From Aedoeadaptatus ivorii (GTDB taxonomy: Bacteria; Bacillota; Clostridia; Tissierellales; Peptoniphilaceae), in the NCBI RefSeq assembly GCF_030815095.1, contig NZ_JAUSWF010000009.1:1-64000 (forward strand): a stretch of DNA of 64,000 nucleotides, written 5' to 3'. Positions 1-7,395 of the stretch are shown in pieces. The stretch's first letter is position 1. Each line of letters opens with the position of its first letter. The notes below the pieces were generated by a model that had not been told where the DNA came from, made no database searches, and was given only the letters and a program-made list of their open reading frames with translations. The translations under genes and the position numbers were made by a program.

Positions 1-6
1 ATTCAT
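1..6 (-). CDS. 5' end of an unidentified gene (partial)
   Basis: Only the first two codons (ATG AAT) of a minus-strand gene lie in the window. A strong ribosome binding site, AGGAGG at 16-11, sits 4 bases upstream of the ATG, and an extended -10 box is present at 46-41, so a real start is likely. The product cannot be named from two residues. Confidence 0.6.
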
Positions 7-40
7 CGTTCCTCCTGGTTGATTGGTTTTTGTCGACATA

Positions 41-49
41 ATTTTACCA
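41..49 (-). promoter_or_regulatory. Extended -10 promoter candidate for the gene starting at 6
   Basis: The minus strand reads TGG TAAAAT (extended -10), about 35 bases upstream of the start codon at 6. No convincing -35 box is visible at 16-18 bases. The call rests on position and the TGn extension. Confidence 0.45.
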
Positions 50-100
50 GAAAACGGTGAATCATTTTTTGTTGCACTTAGATTGTAAATTCAAGACAAT

Positions 101-124
101 AAAAAACCGCCAAACGGCGGTTTT
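101..124 (-). terminator. Rho-independent terminator after the acidic protein gene
   Basis: The minus strand has ACCGCC, loop GTTT, GGCGGT and then a run of six T. It lies directly downstream of the gene ending at 136 and closes the efp transcription unit. Confidence 0.85.
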
Positions 125-135
125 GTGTGTCATTC

Positions 136-465
136 TTATTCTTCTTCGATTTCTTCCTCGTCGAAGTCGAAATCGTCGTCTTCTTCGTCGAAATCTCCGT
201 AGAGCTCGTAGTCGTCAAAGTCGAGATCGTCGTAATCGTCGAAGTCGTCTTCTTCGTAGATAAAGTCTTCCAATTCGCCGAGATCTTCTTCCACGACGTC
301 TACATAATCTTCGAGATCGTCCAGGCGGTCGTCTACGGTTTCAGCCAATTCGGCCACGACATCCACCAATTCCAGTAAAATTTGGCCTTCTTTCGATGTA
401 TCGTCCACACCCAAACCGTCCGCTAAACCTTGTAAATAGGCGATTCTTTGCAAAATGTTTTTCAT
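136..465 (-). CDS. CD1247-like acidic protein, unknown function
   Basis: A 109-residue protein. Residues 1 to about 60 look like an amphipathic helical segment resembling the CD1247 N-terminal domain often encoded beside efp in Clostridia; I recognise this family by pattern only. From about residue 58 the chain is almost entirely Asp/Glu mixed with Phe and Tyr, and basic residues are absent from the tail. The start ATG at 465 has AAGGAGG five bases upstream. It sits 14 bases downstream of efp and is followed by a terminator, so the two are co-transcribed. The acidic tail suggests binding to a basic partner (ribosome or RNA-bound protein), which is inference. Confidence 0.75.
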   Translation of the reverse strand: MKNILQRIAYLQGLADGLGVDDTSKEGQILLELVDVVAELAETVDDRLDDLEDYVDVVEEDLGELEDFIYEEDDFDDYDDLDFDDYELYGDFDEEDDDFDFDEEEIEEE

Positions 466-479
466 AGCATCCTCCTTGG

Positions 480-1037
480 CTATACCCTGGACATATATTC
501 GCCGGATCTGGTGTCGATGCGGATGATATCGCCGCGGTCGACAAAAAGAGGTACAAGTAGAGTAAATCCGGTCTCTACCGTCGCGGGCTTGGTGGCACCG
601 GAAGTGGTATCCCCTTTTAAGCCGGGTTCCGTTTCGGTGACTTCGAGCTCGACGAAGTTGGCCGGTGAAACGTTAAAGGGCTTCCCTTGATAGATTTGAA
701 TGGTCGCGGTGTCGTTTTCGCGCATAAAATTCAGCGCTTCCTCCACATAAGACTTTTCAATGGGAATTTGCTCGTATGTATCGTTGTCCATAAAGTAATA
801 CAATTCGCCGTCGTTGTAGAGGTACTGCATTTCTTTGGTTTCGATTACAGCGCTCTCGAACTTCTCCGAGGGATTGAAAGTGGTTTCTTTGGCCCCCCCA
901 TTGATCACGGAACGAATCTTGGCCCGAACAAACGCCGCACCTTTTCCCGGTTTTACGTGTTGGAAGTCGACGATTTGATACACATCTCCATCCATTACAA
1001 AAGTTACGCCTTTTCTAAAATCACCAGCTGAGATCAT
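480..1037 (-). CDS. efp: Elongation factor P
   Basis: A 185-residue protein of normal EF-P length with the three beta-barrel domains. It binds between the P and E sites of the ribosome and relieves stalling at polyproline runs. The domain I loop reads KPGKG with Lys32 at the tip, the position modified in Lys32-type EF-Ps of Bacillus; no epmA/epmB-like genes are in view. The ATG at 1037 was chosen because AAGGAGG (1049-1043) precedes it and the protein then begins MISAGDFRKG as in the family. A longer in-frame start at 1067 would lie inside the -10 box. Confidence 0.97.
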   Translation of the reverse strand: MISAGDFRKGVTFVMDGDVYQIVDFQHVKPGKGAAFVRAKIRSVINGGAKETTFNPSEKFESAVIETKEMQYLYNDGELYYFMDNDTYEQIPIEKSYVEEALNFMRENDTATIQIYQGKPFNVSPANFVELEVTETEPGLKGDTTSGATKPATVETGFTLLVPLFVDRGDIIRIDTRSGEYMSRV

Positions 1038-1066
1038 ATTTTCCTCCTTAAATGTACTTCGGTTCA

Positions 1067-1095
1067 ATTATACCAAAAGGAAATTTCCCCCTCAA
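1067..1095 (-). promoter_or_regulatory. efp promoter
   Basis: Minus strand: TTGAGG (1095-1090), 17-base spacer, TATAAT (1072-1067), with TGG giving an extended -10. It lies 30 bases upstream of the efp start and should drive efp plus the acidic protein gene. Confidence 0.8.
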
Positions 1096-1107
1096 GTTTA
1101 CTTTCTC

Positions 1108-2001
1108 CTACCGGAACTCCTTTTTCGTGCGGATATTGCCGCACTCGAGGAATTCGGGAAAATTTGCCAAATATCGCTCTGCCTTTCGGGGGTGAAAATT
1201 GGACACCGTATCCATCGGCAGGTACCCGATACAAAGGCCGTCGCAGACGATTTTCCCCTCGACGACGCTGTCCGCTTCGGCTATCACGACGCCGCGCACA
1301 TACAGGGTTCCCCGTAAAACGCTGCCGGACCGCAAAAAGACGAGACCTTCCGTCGAATACCCGTCCGGGACCGATAGCTCACTGCGAATGTCGAGGGCCT
1401 GTTTTGCCTCGGTCTGTATCTGTCCATCCGCCCCATCCGTCAGGATCCATTTACCTCCATTGTAATGCATTTCGCTCGGCCGATCGACGACCACAGAAGG
1501 CAGTCTATCCTTCGGCGCATACGACCAGAGGCGAAATGCCTCTTTCCACGCGGGCAAAAGCCCCGCCGTTTCGATTTCGTCGGCAGAGAGAATGCCGTCT
1601 TGCTGCGCAAACAGCGGGTGGACGAGTTCTCCCGTTACGATCGCGCGGCTGTATATCCCCCGGTAGCGACAGTCGGCGGAAAGAGAAAACCTCGTATAGG
1701 CGCCGGACGTGCGTATAGGCGAGATCTTCGCCTTTTCTCCGGCGATGCCATCCCAACTGGGCGCGCTGAGGGCAATGGCATCCCTTTCCAAGAGCACTTG
1801 TCGAAACACTTCTTCGTCCGTCGATCGATAGGCCAAATGGGCCATCGATTCTGCGGCATAGCCGCTCTTCAGACCGTCTCGCTCCGCTTCCAATAAAAGG
1901 CCGCCCCGTTCCAGTCGAGACAATAAAAAGAGCAACAAGAAAGAAAGGATGGCGAAGATAAAGATCACCAAAATACTCACCGATCCCCGCGCCTTATTCA
2001 T
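1108..2001 (-). CDS. PilX-like pilus assembly protein with bactofilin-like C-terminus
   Basis: A 297-residue protein with a hydrophobic segment at about residues 8-28, right after a short positively charged leader (MNKARGS). This resembles PilX/ComGG-type minor pilins that lack the canonical GFTLLE motif. The C-terminal third (about 195-260) has short repeats with alternating Val and Gly (LVFLRSGSVLRGTLYVRGVV) that read like a beta-helix or bactofilin fold. It is the last gene of the minor-pilin operon and overlaps the upstream gene by 8 bases; the upstream GGGGGAAG is a weak ribosome site. The exact family is uncertain, but a pilus or type II secretion role follows from context. Confidence 0.65.
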   Translation of the reverse strand: MNKARGSVSILVIFIFAILSFLLLFLLSRLERGGLLLEAERDGLKSGYAAESMAHLAYRSTDEEVFRQVLLERDAIALSAPSWDGIAGEKAKISPIRTSGAYTRFSLSADCRYRGIYSRAIVTGELVHPLFAQQDGILSADEIETAGLLPAWKEAFRLWSYAPKDRLPSVVVDRPSEMHYNGGKWILTDGADGQIQTEAKQALDIRSELSVPDGYSTEGLVFLRSGSVLRGTLYVRGVVIAEADSVVEGKIVCDGLCIGYLPMDTVSNFHPRKAERYLANFPEFLECGNIRTKKEFR

Positions 2002-2518
2002 ACTTCCCCCGGGCGGCGACGATCCGCTCTCGTTCCTCTATGCCGTCTTTCCATCGTATGCGCAGCAAATTCTGATCGCGTACAAAGCGTATATCCCCGC
2101 TCCCTTCCCATATGCGATTTTTTACGCCGTAAGGGCCGTAGCTTTCTTTCTTCCGCGGTACGCCGATATGATAGTCTGCATAGCGATCCAATCGACCCCG
2201 TTTGGAAACATAGGTGATGATGCCGTGTTTTTCCTTGCCCTCCCTTATGCGATAGATGGTGATCGCATCGGAGGAGACGGCGCGGATTTCTTCCGCTGCC
2301 AATACTTCCTCGGCCAGGGAATCTACGGCAAAGTCTCTGTCCCTTAATCGGTCGATCCTCTCATTTATATGCATGGCGCTCGTCAGCGATCCCGATAGAA
2401 TCTCTGCCGTCGCCGCAATCAACACGGCGCTCAATGCGATGGCGATCAAAATCTCAAGGAGCGTAAATCCCTTCTTTCGGCCGATACACGCTGAAGAACT
2501 TTTCTCCCGTTTCTTCAC
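1994..2518 (-). CDS. PilW-like prepilin
   Basis: A 174-residue type IV prepilin-like protein. A basic leader ends in Gly and is followed by FTLLEI, with Glu at +5 of the mature protein, and by a hydrophobic helix. This is the signature for the prepilin peptidase, and the mature protein would sit in the membrane and the pilus tip. GTG at 2518 was chosen because GGAGG (2529-2525) lies 6 bases upstream. The in-frame ATG at 2542 has no ribosome site and would lengthen the leader. The gene overlaps the upstream prepilin by 65 bases. Confidence 0.8.
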   Translation of the reverse strand: MKKREKSSSACIGRKKGFTLLEILIAIALSAVLIAATAEILSGSLTSAMHINERIDRLRDRDFAVDSLAEEVLAAEEIRAVSSDAITIYRIREGKEKHGIITYVSKRGRLDRYADYHIGVPRKKESYGPYGVKNRIWEGSGDIRFVRDQNLLRIRWKDGIEERERIVAARGKYE

Positions 2519-2771
2519 TATATACCTCCACCATATCTCCATAAGGGTCGTAGGGCGTAATCATAACCATGATGCCCGGCTCTCGGCTTTCCTCGTAGGC
2601 GAGGGCGCATTCCGCGGCATTCTCCGCGCGGCGCAAAATTTCTTTTCGCGATTCGATGCGCCGCCCCTGCCGATACCCGCTCCCCAAAGCGGATGCGACG
2701 AAAATCACCAGCAGGCCCATCAAGGCGACCGCCGCCATCACCTCGATCAAGCTGAATCCCTTACTCTTCAC
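2454..2771 (-). CDS. PilV-like prepilin
   Basis: A 105-residue prepilin-like protein with leader VKSKG, cleavage before FSLIEV (Glu +5), then a hydrophobic helix and a short soluble domain. The GTG at 2771 has GGAGGAG just upstream (2782-2776) and gives a compact leader. The upstream ATG at 2798 lacks a ribosome site. Its start overlaps the end of the preceding prepilin by 11 bases, so the operon is translationally coupled. Confidence 0.8.
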   Translation of the reverse strand: MKSKGFSLIEVMAAVALMGLLVIFVASALGSGYRQGRRIESRKEILRRAENAAECALAYEESREPGIMVMITPYDPYGDMVEVYSEETGEKFFSVYRPKEGIYAP

Positions 2772-3201
2772 GAATCTCCTCCACGCGAATACGCGCATTG
2801 ACCGGCGACAGGATCAACAGATACCTGCCGTTTTTTGTTTCGAATTCGACCATTCCGCTATTGGAAGGCCGCCCGGAGGCACTGAATTCGAAATAATCTT
2901 TTCGGTTTGCCGTCCTACAAAGCCGCATATAGGTACCGGGTTCATAGACGACGGTTTTCGTTTCGCTGCCGTCTTCTAGTGCATAGCGATCCTCGAAAAA
3001 GTCCATTCGACAGCTCTTTCTTTTGACCATCGCCTCTCTGCGTAAGTCGTTCAATTCCGCTTTCATTCCATAAATTTGGCGCTCAGCACGGAATCGCTGA
3101 ACGCCAAAATATCCCAAAGACGCAATGCTTACGACGATCGCCAATACGGCGACCGTACAGAGCACCTCGATCAGCGTCATAGCCGGGATCTTATGATTCA
3201 T
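2761..3201 (-). CDS. GspH/FimU-like pseudopilin
   Basis: A 146-residue protein with prepilin motif A|MTLIEV, a hydrophobic helix and a beta-rich soluble domain as in GspH/FimU. The residue before the cleavage site is Ala, not the usual Gly. ATG at 3201 gives a seven-residue leader (MNHKIPA) and an 11-base overlap with the upstream gene. ATG at 3219 would give 13 residues. Neither start has a clear ribosome site, so coupling to the upstream gene is likely. Confidence 0.78.
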   Translation of the reverse strand: MNHKIPAMTLIEVLCTVAVLAIVVSIASLGYFGVQRFRAERQIYGMKAELNDLRREAMVKRKSCRMDFFEDRYALEDGSETKTVVYEPGTYMRLCRTANRKDYFEFSASGRPSNSGMVEFETKNGRYLLILSPVNARIRVEEIREE

Positions 3202-4648
3202 TGGAAAGAATTTGCACATTTTTAACGGCCATCGTCTCCTCTTTCGCCGTGTGCGGTGTAAAGCGATAGCGAATTTGCGTGGCGCGCATGGTGCCGTCCA
3301 TGCCGTTTAAGGGGAAGAAAATACGGTGATAGCCGTCGCCCATATCGTCCGTGCGCACGGGCACGACTTCTTTACTATTGCCCTTGAGATCTGCCAAGAC
3401 AAGGCTAAATTTGCCGTCGCTTTCGAGGGGCATTGATACGTCGATGCTGAACTCGTATCCGTTTTTCGGCAGATAGAATCCGCCCGTATCCATGCGGAGT
3501 TCGCGTTCAGTCGCCTCGGTTTCCGTTACGGGCACATCGGCGCCTTCTTTTTCTTCTGTGGTCTCGTCTTTCGACGCGTCGAGAGCCTGGATTTTGTACT
3601 GTAGCTTCAAAACATCTTCAGATTCTTTGTGTCCGGAAGGCTCCTGTGCCATGGAGACCGCATTTCCGTCGACAAAGTTTGCAGAGAGAATGCTCTTGAG
3701 CGCCGAATAACGGGTAATCGGCGGAGCGATATACTCCGTTTCGGCAGTCATGGGCGGTTTGTCGGTTTGCGGCTTCACCTTGGGTTTTGTCGGCGCTTGG
3801 GGCTTCTTCTCGGCGGGTTTGGCACTCGGCGTACTTGCCCTGGGCGGCGTATAGCTGACCGAAGGTTTGCGGCCGGTGATCACGCGGGTCTTGGGCGTCT
3901 TCGAAGCGTCAAATGGCTTGGTGGTCGCCGTAGAACCCGACGCGGGCTTGGGATTCGAAGAACTCGTACTCGGCATAGACGTCGACGGATTCGTGGGCGT
4001 CGCCGTCGTATTCGGCGTAGGCGTCGGCGGCGTCGGTGCCGACGGTTCTTCCGAAAAGGTCTTGTTCTCCAAGCTGTTGTCGGTCACCGTATAGGGAAGG
4101 AATACCCTAAGCACGGTAGATTCCGCGCCGGACGGGTCTTTCTGGTATGAAATGGAGTCGATTTGAATTTTTTTCGGCGCGCTTTCCAAGGTTTCGATAT
4201 ACTGCGCCAATACATCGCCGGAGCCGTTGTGCTCGACAACGAGATTAAGCGATCCGTTGCTGTCGTCTGTCTTTACGACTTCCTCGCTCACGATCACGGC
4301 ATTGGGATCGGCAGAAATATAGTTGGCGACTGCGGCCTCGACTTCGTCCTCGCGCAAGATTTCCTTTTCCGGCGCATAGACGGAGGCATCGGGTTTTTCG
4401 GCATGGGCCACCGAAGAGGCATTCAATGCGGCCTTTAGGGCTTGTTGCTGCTCCAAAGGCGCCTTCAAAAATGCGGCATACCCGCAAGCACCGGTCAAAG
4501 ACAATAAAAGCGCGGCAAACACGGCCTGTTCTCTCTTCGAAAAGTTTCCCTCTTTAAGTCGCTCCAGGCCGTTCTTAAACAGCGGATTGATAGGGCGTTT
4601 TTTTTCGGGCGTTCCCTCCGCCCGTTTCGGCAAAAAATTAAATTTCAC
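3191..4648 (-). CDS. PilO-like type IV pilus assembly protein with Pro/Thr-rich linker
   Basis: A 485-residue membrane protein. A cytoplasmic basic segment is followed by one transmembrane helix (about residues 39-60), then a soluble region (about 75-205) that resembles the ferredoxin-like domain of PilO/GspM. Next come about 130 residues dominated by Pro, Thr, Ser and Lys, and a C-terminal beta-rich domain (about 375-485). GTG at 4648 was chosen because GAGGTGA lies just upstream; the longer frame begins with a TTG in the -10 region. It heads the minor-pilin operon, which fits an inner-membrane alignment role. The C-terminal domain is not one I can name. Confidence 0.6.
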   Translation of the reverse strand: MKFNFLPKRAEGTPEKKRPINPLFKNGLERLKEGNFSKREQAVFAALLLSLTGACGYAAFLKAPLEQQQALKAALNASSVAHAEKPDASVYAPEKEILREDEVEAAVANYISADPNAVIVSEEVVKTDDSNGSLNLVVEHNGSGDVLAQYIETLESAPKKIQIDSISYQKDPSGAESTVLRVFLPYTVTDNSLENKTFSEEPSAPTPPTPTPNTTATPTNPSTSMPSTSSSNPKPASGSTATTKPFDASKTPKTRVITGRKPSVSYTPPRASTPSAKPAEKKPQAPTKPKVKPQTDKPPMTAETEYIAPPITRYSALKSILSANFVDGNAVSMAQEPSGHKESEDVLKLQYKIQALDASKDETTEEKEGADVPVTETEATERELRMDTGGFYLPKNGYEFSIDVSMPLESDGKFSLVLADLKGNSKEVVPVRTDDMGDGYHRIFFPLNGMDGTMRATQIRYRFTPHTAKEETMAVKNVQILSNES

Positions 4649-4665
4649 TCCATCACCTCGCAAAT

Positions 4666-4694
4666 ATTGTATCAAAACTCACAAAGAAAGTCGA
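4666..4694 (-). promoter_or_regulatory. Candidate promoter of the minor-pilin operon
   Basis: Minus strand: TCGACT (4694-4689), 17-base spacer, TACAAT (4671-4666). The predicted start of transcription is only about 10 bases from the GTG at 4648, which would shorten the ribosome site, so this is tentative. Confidence 0.4.
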
Positions 4695-4700
4695 TACAAT

Positions 4701-4731
4701 CAAAAAGAAGAGGAGTCGCCTCCCCTTCTTA
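4701..4731 (-). terminator. Rho-independent terminator after the GDSL hydrolase gene
   Basis: An 11-bp stem (AAGAAGGGGAG with CTCCTCTTCTT, one G-U pair), a four-base loop and then TTTTT on the minus strand. The stem overlaps the stop codon of the hydrolase gene. Confidence 0.85.
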
Positions 4732-5262
4732 CCAAAATTTTCTATCATTTCCTCCTGCATATACCGCATCGGCGATTCTTTCGTGCCCTTCGGGTACGAG
4801 ATGGATGCCGTCGAAAAACAGGTCATCCGAACCTTCCAGCACCGCTTCTAAATGCAGCCCCTGGGCGATATGATCCCACTCTATCGCCTTTTCTCGCAGC
4901 GAATCCAAAAGAGAGATTCCTACAAACGGTTCTTCGTTTACAATCACCGGTACGGGCGGCACGATATACAGAAACCGCGCCCGCCGCGATTCGACGTAGC
5001 GTCGAATCGCGGCGACCGCCCTCTGTAACGTTTCGACCGAAGCGCCGCCGAGCAAGTCGTTGCAGCCGCCCAGTGCGAGTACAATCTCTCCCGGTGCGAT
5101 CTCCGGCAGATTGTTTGCAATCTCCGTGATCCATGCCCCGTTTGCGCCCGAGTTTATAATGGGTCGTTCGAGCTTACTTTCTAAAAGCGATACCCAGCAT
5201 TCGCTTGGAGCCACGCCGTAGCCGGCGACATAGGAATCGCCCAGGGCGATGATATTAGCCAA
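4729..5262 (-). CDS. Cytoplasmic SGNH/GDSL-family hydrolase
   Basis: A 177-residue SGNH hydrolase. Block I is GDSY with nucleophile Ser10, block III is GGCND, and block V is DGIHLVPEGH with the catalytic Asp/His. Family members are esterases or lipases with a Ser-His-Asp centre; the substrate cannot be read from sequence. There is no signal peptide, so it should act in the cytoplasm. It begins with TTG overlapping the thrS stop by 8 bases, which implies coupling. Linkage to thrS is unusual and gives no functional hint. Confidence 0.82.
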   Translation of the reverse strand: MANIIALGDSYVAGYGVAPSECWVSLLESKLERPIINSGANGAWITEIANNLPEIAPGEIVLALGGCNDLLGGASVETLQRAVAAIRRYVESRRARFLYIVPPVPVIVNEEPFVGISLLDSLREKAIEWDHIAQGLHLEAVLEGSDDLFFDGIHLVPEGHERIADAVYAGGNDRKFW

Positions 5263-7156
5263 TGACGTGCTCTTTGATTTCTTTTTGGAGCGAGGCGATC
5301 AAGTCTTCCATCTTTACGCCGGCGGTCTCTTCGCCGTCGCGGGCACGGACCGACAGAGTCTTGTCCGCCTGTTCCTTTTCGCCGACGATGACCATATAAT
5401 TGATGCGGTTGATGCGGGCGTCGCGAATCTTCTTGCCGATTTTTTCATTGCGGCGATCCAATTCGACGCGAATGCCCGCCGCTTCCAATGCGCGATACAC
5501 TTCTTCGGCATAGTCTTGCGATTTTTCGCTAATGGGAAGGACCGCCACTTGTACCGGCGCGAGCCAAAGCGGGAACTTGCCGGCGTAGTGTTCGACAAGG
5601 ATGCCCATAAAGCGTTCCATAGAACCCATCAAGGCGCGGTGGCTCATTACCGGCTGTTTCTTTTCGCCGTCTTCGTCGACATAGGTGAGTTCAAAGCGTT
5701 CCGGCATTTGGAAGTCCAGTTGAATCGTACCGCATTGCCAGGTTCTTCCGATGGCGTCTTTTAAGTGGAAGTCGATCTTGGGCCCGTAGAATGCGCCGTC
5801 GCCTTCGTTGATTTCGTAGGCCATCTTCTTGTCTTCCAACGCTTTTCGCAGCGCTTCGATGGCCGTGTTCCACTGCTCGTCGCTGCCCATGCTGTCTTCC
5901 GGACGGGTAGAGAGTTCTACGGAGTAGTCGAAGCCGAAGGTCTTATACAATTCGTCGGCGAGTTCGATCAACTTGCCCACCTCTTCTTGAATTTGAGAAG
6001 GCAGCATAAATACGTGGGCGTCGTCCTGGGTAAAGGTACGGACGCGGAACAGGCCGTGCAGCGCGCCCGAAAGCTCGTGGCGGTGTACTTGGCCGAATTC
6101 CATCAGCTTGATGGGAAAATCGCGATACGAGTGCATATCCGCTTCATATACGAGGATCGAACCTGGGCAGTTCATGGGTTTAATGGCATAGTCTTCGCCG
6201 TCGATCTTCGTAAAATACATATTGTCGCGATAGTGGTCCCAGTGGCCCGAACGATGCCAGAGGTCTTCGTTCAAAATGATCGGCGTCTTGATCTCGCCGT
6301 ATCCGCGTTCCAGTTGCAGATCCCGCCAATAGCGTTCCAGTTCGTTTCTGATGATCATTCCCTTGGGATGGAAGAACGGGAATCCGGGGCCTTCTTCGCG
6401 GAAACTGTATAGGTCCAATTCCTTGCCGATCTTGCGGTGGTCTCTGCGTTTCGCCTCTTCCAGGCGTTCGAGGTATTCGTCGAGGTCTTTCTTCTTCTCG
6501 AAGGAAATGCCGTAGATGCGTTGCAGCATCTTGTTGTTTTCGTCGCCCCTCCAGTATGCGCCGGCAACGGAGGTCAGTTTTACGGCTTTGATGGATTTGA
6601 CTTCTTCCAAATGCGGGCCGCGGCAAAGGTCCACATATTCGCCCAGGCGATAAATCGAGATCTCTTCGCCTTCGGGCAGCTCTTGGATCAGTTCGGATTT
6701 ATAGGGATCGTCTTTAAAGAGCTTGGCCGCTTCCTCGCGCGAAAGCACCTCTTTTTGGAAGACGGGATTCTCTTTGACGATCTTTTGCATCTCGTCTTGA
6801 ATCGCCTCCAAATCTTCGGGATTGAGCTGCTCGTCGAGATCGATGTCGTAGTAAAATCCGTTTTCGATAGCGGGGCCGATCGCGAATTTTGCGTCGGGAT
6901 AGAGGCGTTGTACCGCCGCAGCCAACAAGTGCGCCGAAGAGTGCCAGAAGATTTGCTTGCCCTCGTCGTCTTCGAACTTGACCACGCGGAAATTGCCGCC
7001 TTCGGTGACGGTGTCGTGTTTACCGAGAATCTTTCCGTCGACCACCGCACCCACGCTGGCGCGTTCCAAGCCGGTAGAAATATCGGAGATCAGTTCCTTT
7101 ACGCTCTTTTCGCCTTCGTATTCTCTTACGCTGCCGTCGGGCAATGTCAATTTCAT
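5255..7156 (-). CDS. thrS: Threonyl-tRNA synthetase
   Basis: A 633-residue enzyme of full family length that charges tRNA-Thr. The order is TGS domain (1 to about 60), an editing domain with HSSAH and the CRGPHL segment, the class II catalytic core with the zinc-binding Cys in MNCPGS and the RTFTQDDAH motif, and the C-terminal anticodon domain. ATG at 7156 follows GAGGTGA by a few bases; ATG at 7159 is an alternative. The longer open frame runs back into the leader and is not coding. Expression is controlled by the T-box upstream. Confidence 0.97.
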   Translation of the reverse strand: MKLTLPDGSVREYEGEKSVKELISDISTGLERASVGAVVDGKILGKHDTVTEGGNFRVVKFEDDEGKQIFWHSSAHLLAAAVQRLYPDAKFAIGPAIENGFYYDIDLDEQLNPEDLEAIQDEMQKIVKENPVFQKEVLSREEAAKLFKDDPYKSELIQELPEGEEISIYRLGEYVDLCRGPHLEEVKSIKAVKLTSVAGAYWRGDENNKMLQRIYGISFEKKKDLDEYLERLEEAKRRDHRKIGKELDLYSFREEGPGFPFFHPKGMIIRNELERYWRDLQLERGYGEIKTPIILNEDLWHRSGHWDHYRDNMYFTKIDGEDYAIKPMNCPGSILVYEADMHSYRDFPIKLMEFGQVHRHELSGALHGLFRVRTFTQDDAHVFMLPSQIQEEVGKLIELADELYKTFGFDYSVELSTRPEDSMGSDEQWNTAIEALRKALEDKKMAYEINEGDGAFYGPKIDFHLKDAIGRTWQCGTIQLDFQMPERFELTYVDEDGEKKQPVMSHRALMGSMERFMGILVEHYAGKFPLWLAPVQVAVLPISEKSQDYAEEVYRALEAAGIRVELDRRNEKIGKKIRDARINRINYMVIVGEKEQADKTLSVRARDGEETAGVKMEDLIASLQKEIKEHVIG

Positions 7157-7171
7157 CATAATCACCTCAAT

Positions 7172-7355
7172 AAAAAAAGCCGACCGTCCCGAAAGGACGA
7201 TCGGCGTCGTGGTTCCACCTTTTTTGCTTCTTAAGGCATGTAACGTATGCAGACGCTGCCGATTAAGGCAGAAGTCGGGGTTGGTTTTCCACATGAGTAA
7301 GAGCTCGCACCGTCCTCTTATCGCTGATTGGTATGTGTACTCTTCCCGTCAAACT
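7172..7355 (-). promoter_or_regulatory. T-box riboswitch of thrS (specifier ACC, Thr)
   Basis: The leader contains the T-box core AAGGTGGAACCACG (about 7221-7208), which pairs with the uncharged tRNA acceptor end. It is followed by a strong terminator, GCCGATCGTCC with GGACGGTCGGC and then seven T (7205-7172). Upstream is a stem I region with an AGTA element and a specifier loop reading GGAAA ACC AA. The ACC triplet at 7285-7283 is a threonine codon, which agrees with the gene below. Uncharged tRNA-Thr should favour the antiterminator. Confidence 0.93.
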
Positions 7356-7362
7356 TAAGTGG

Positions 7363-7391
7363 AGTATAGCAGAATTTCATCGGGAATGCAA
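7363..7391 (-). promoter_or_regulatory. thrS promoter
   Basis: Minus strand: TTGCAT (7391-7386), 17-base spacer, TATACT (7368-7363). It sits right before the T-box leader, and its -35 is next to the 3' end of hisS. Confidence 0.65.
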
Positions 7392-7395
7392 GTCG

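Noticed and set aside
127..378. Plus-strand frame with a Val/Phe-rich product
   Set aside because: Complement of the Asp/Glu codons of the acidic protein; the hydrophobic product is a side effect.
3700..4060. Pro/Thr-rich stretch considered as a DNA repeat or a frameshift
   Set aside because: The reading frame stays open and in phase on both sides; it is a protein linker with mixed codons and no exact repeat unit.
6437..7234. 265-codon plus-strand open frame
   Set aside because: Antisense to thrS and running into its T-box leader.
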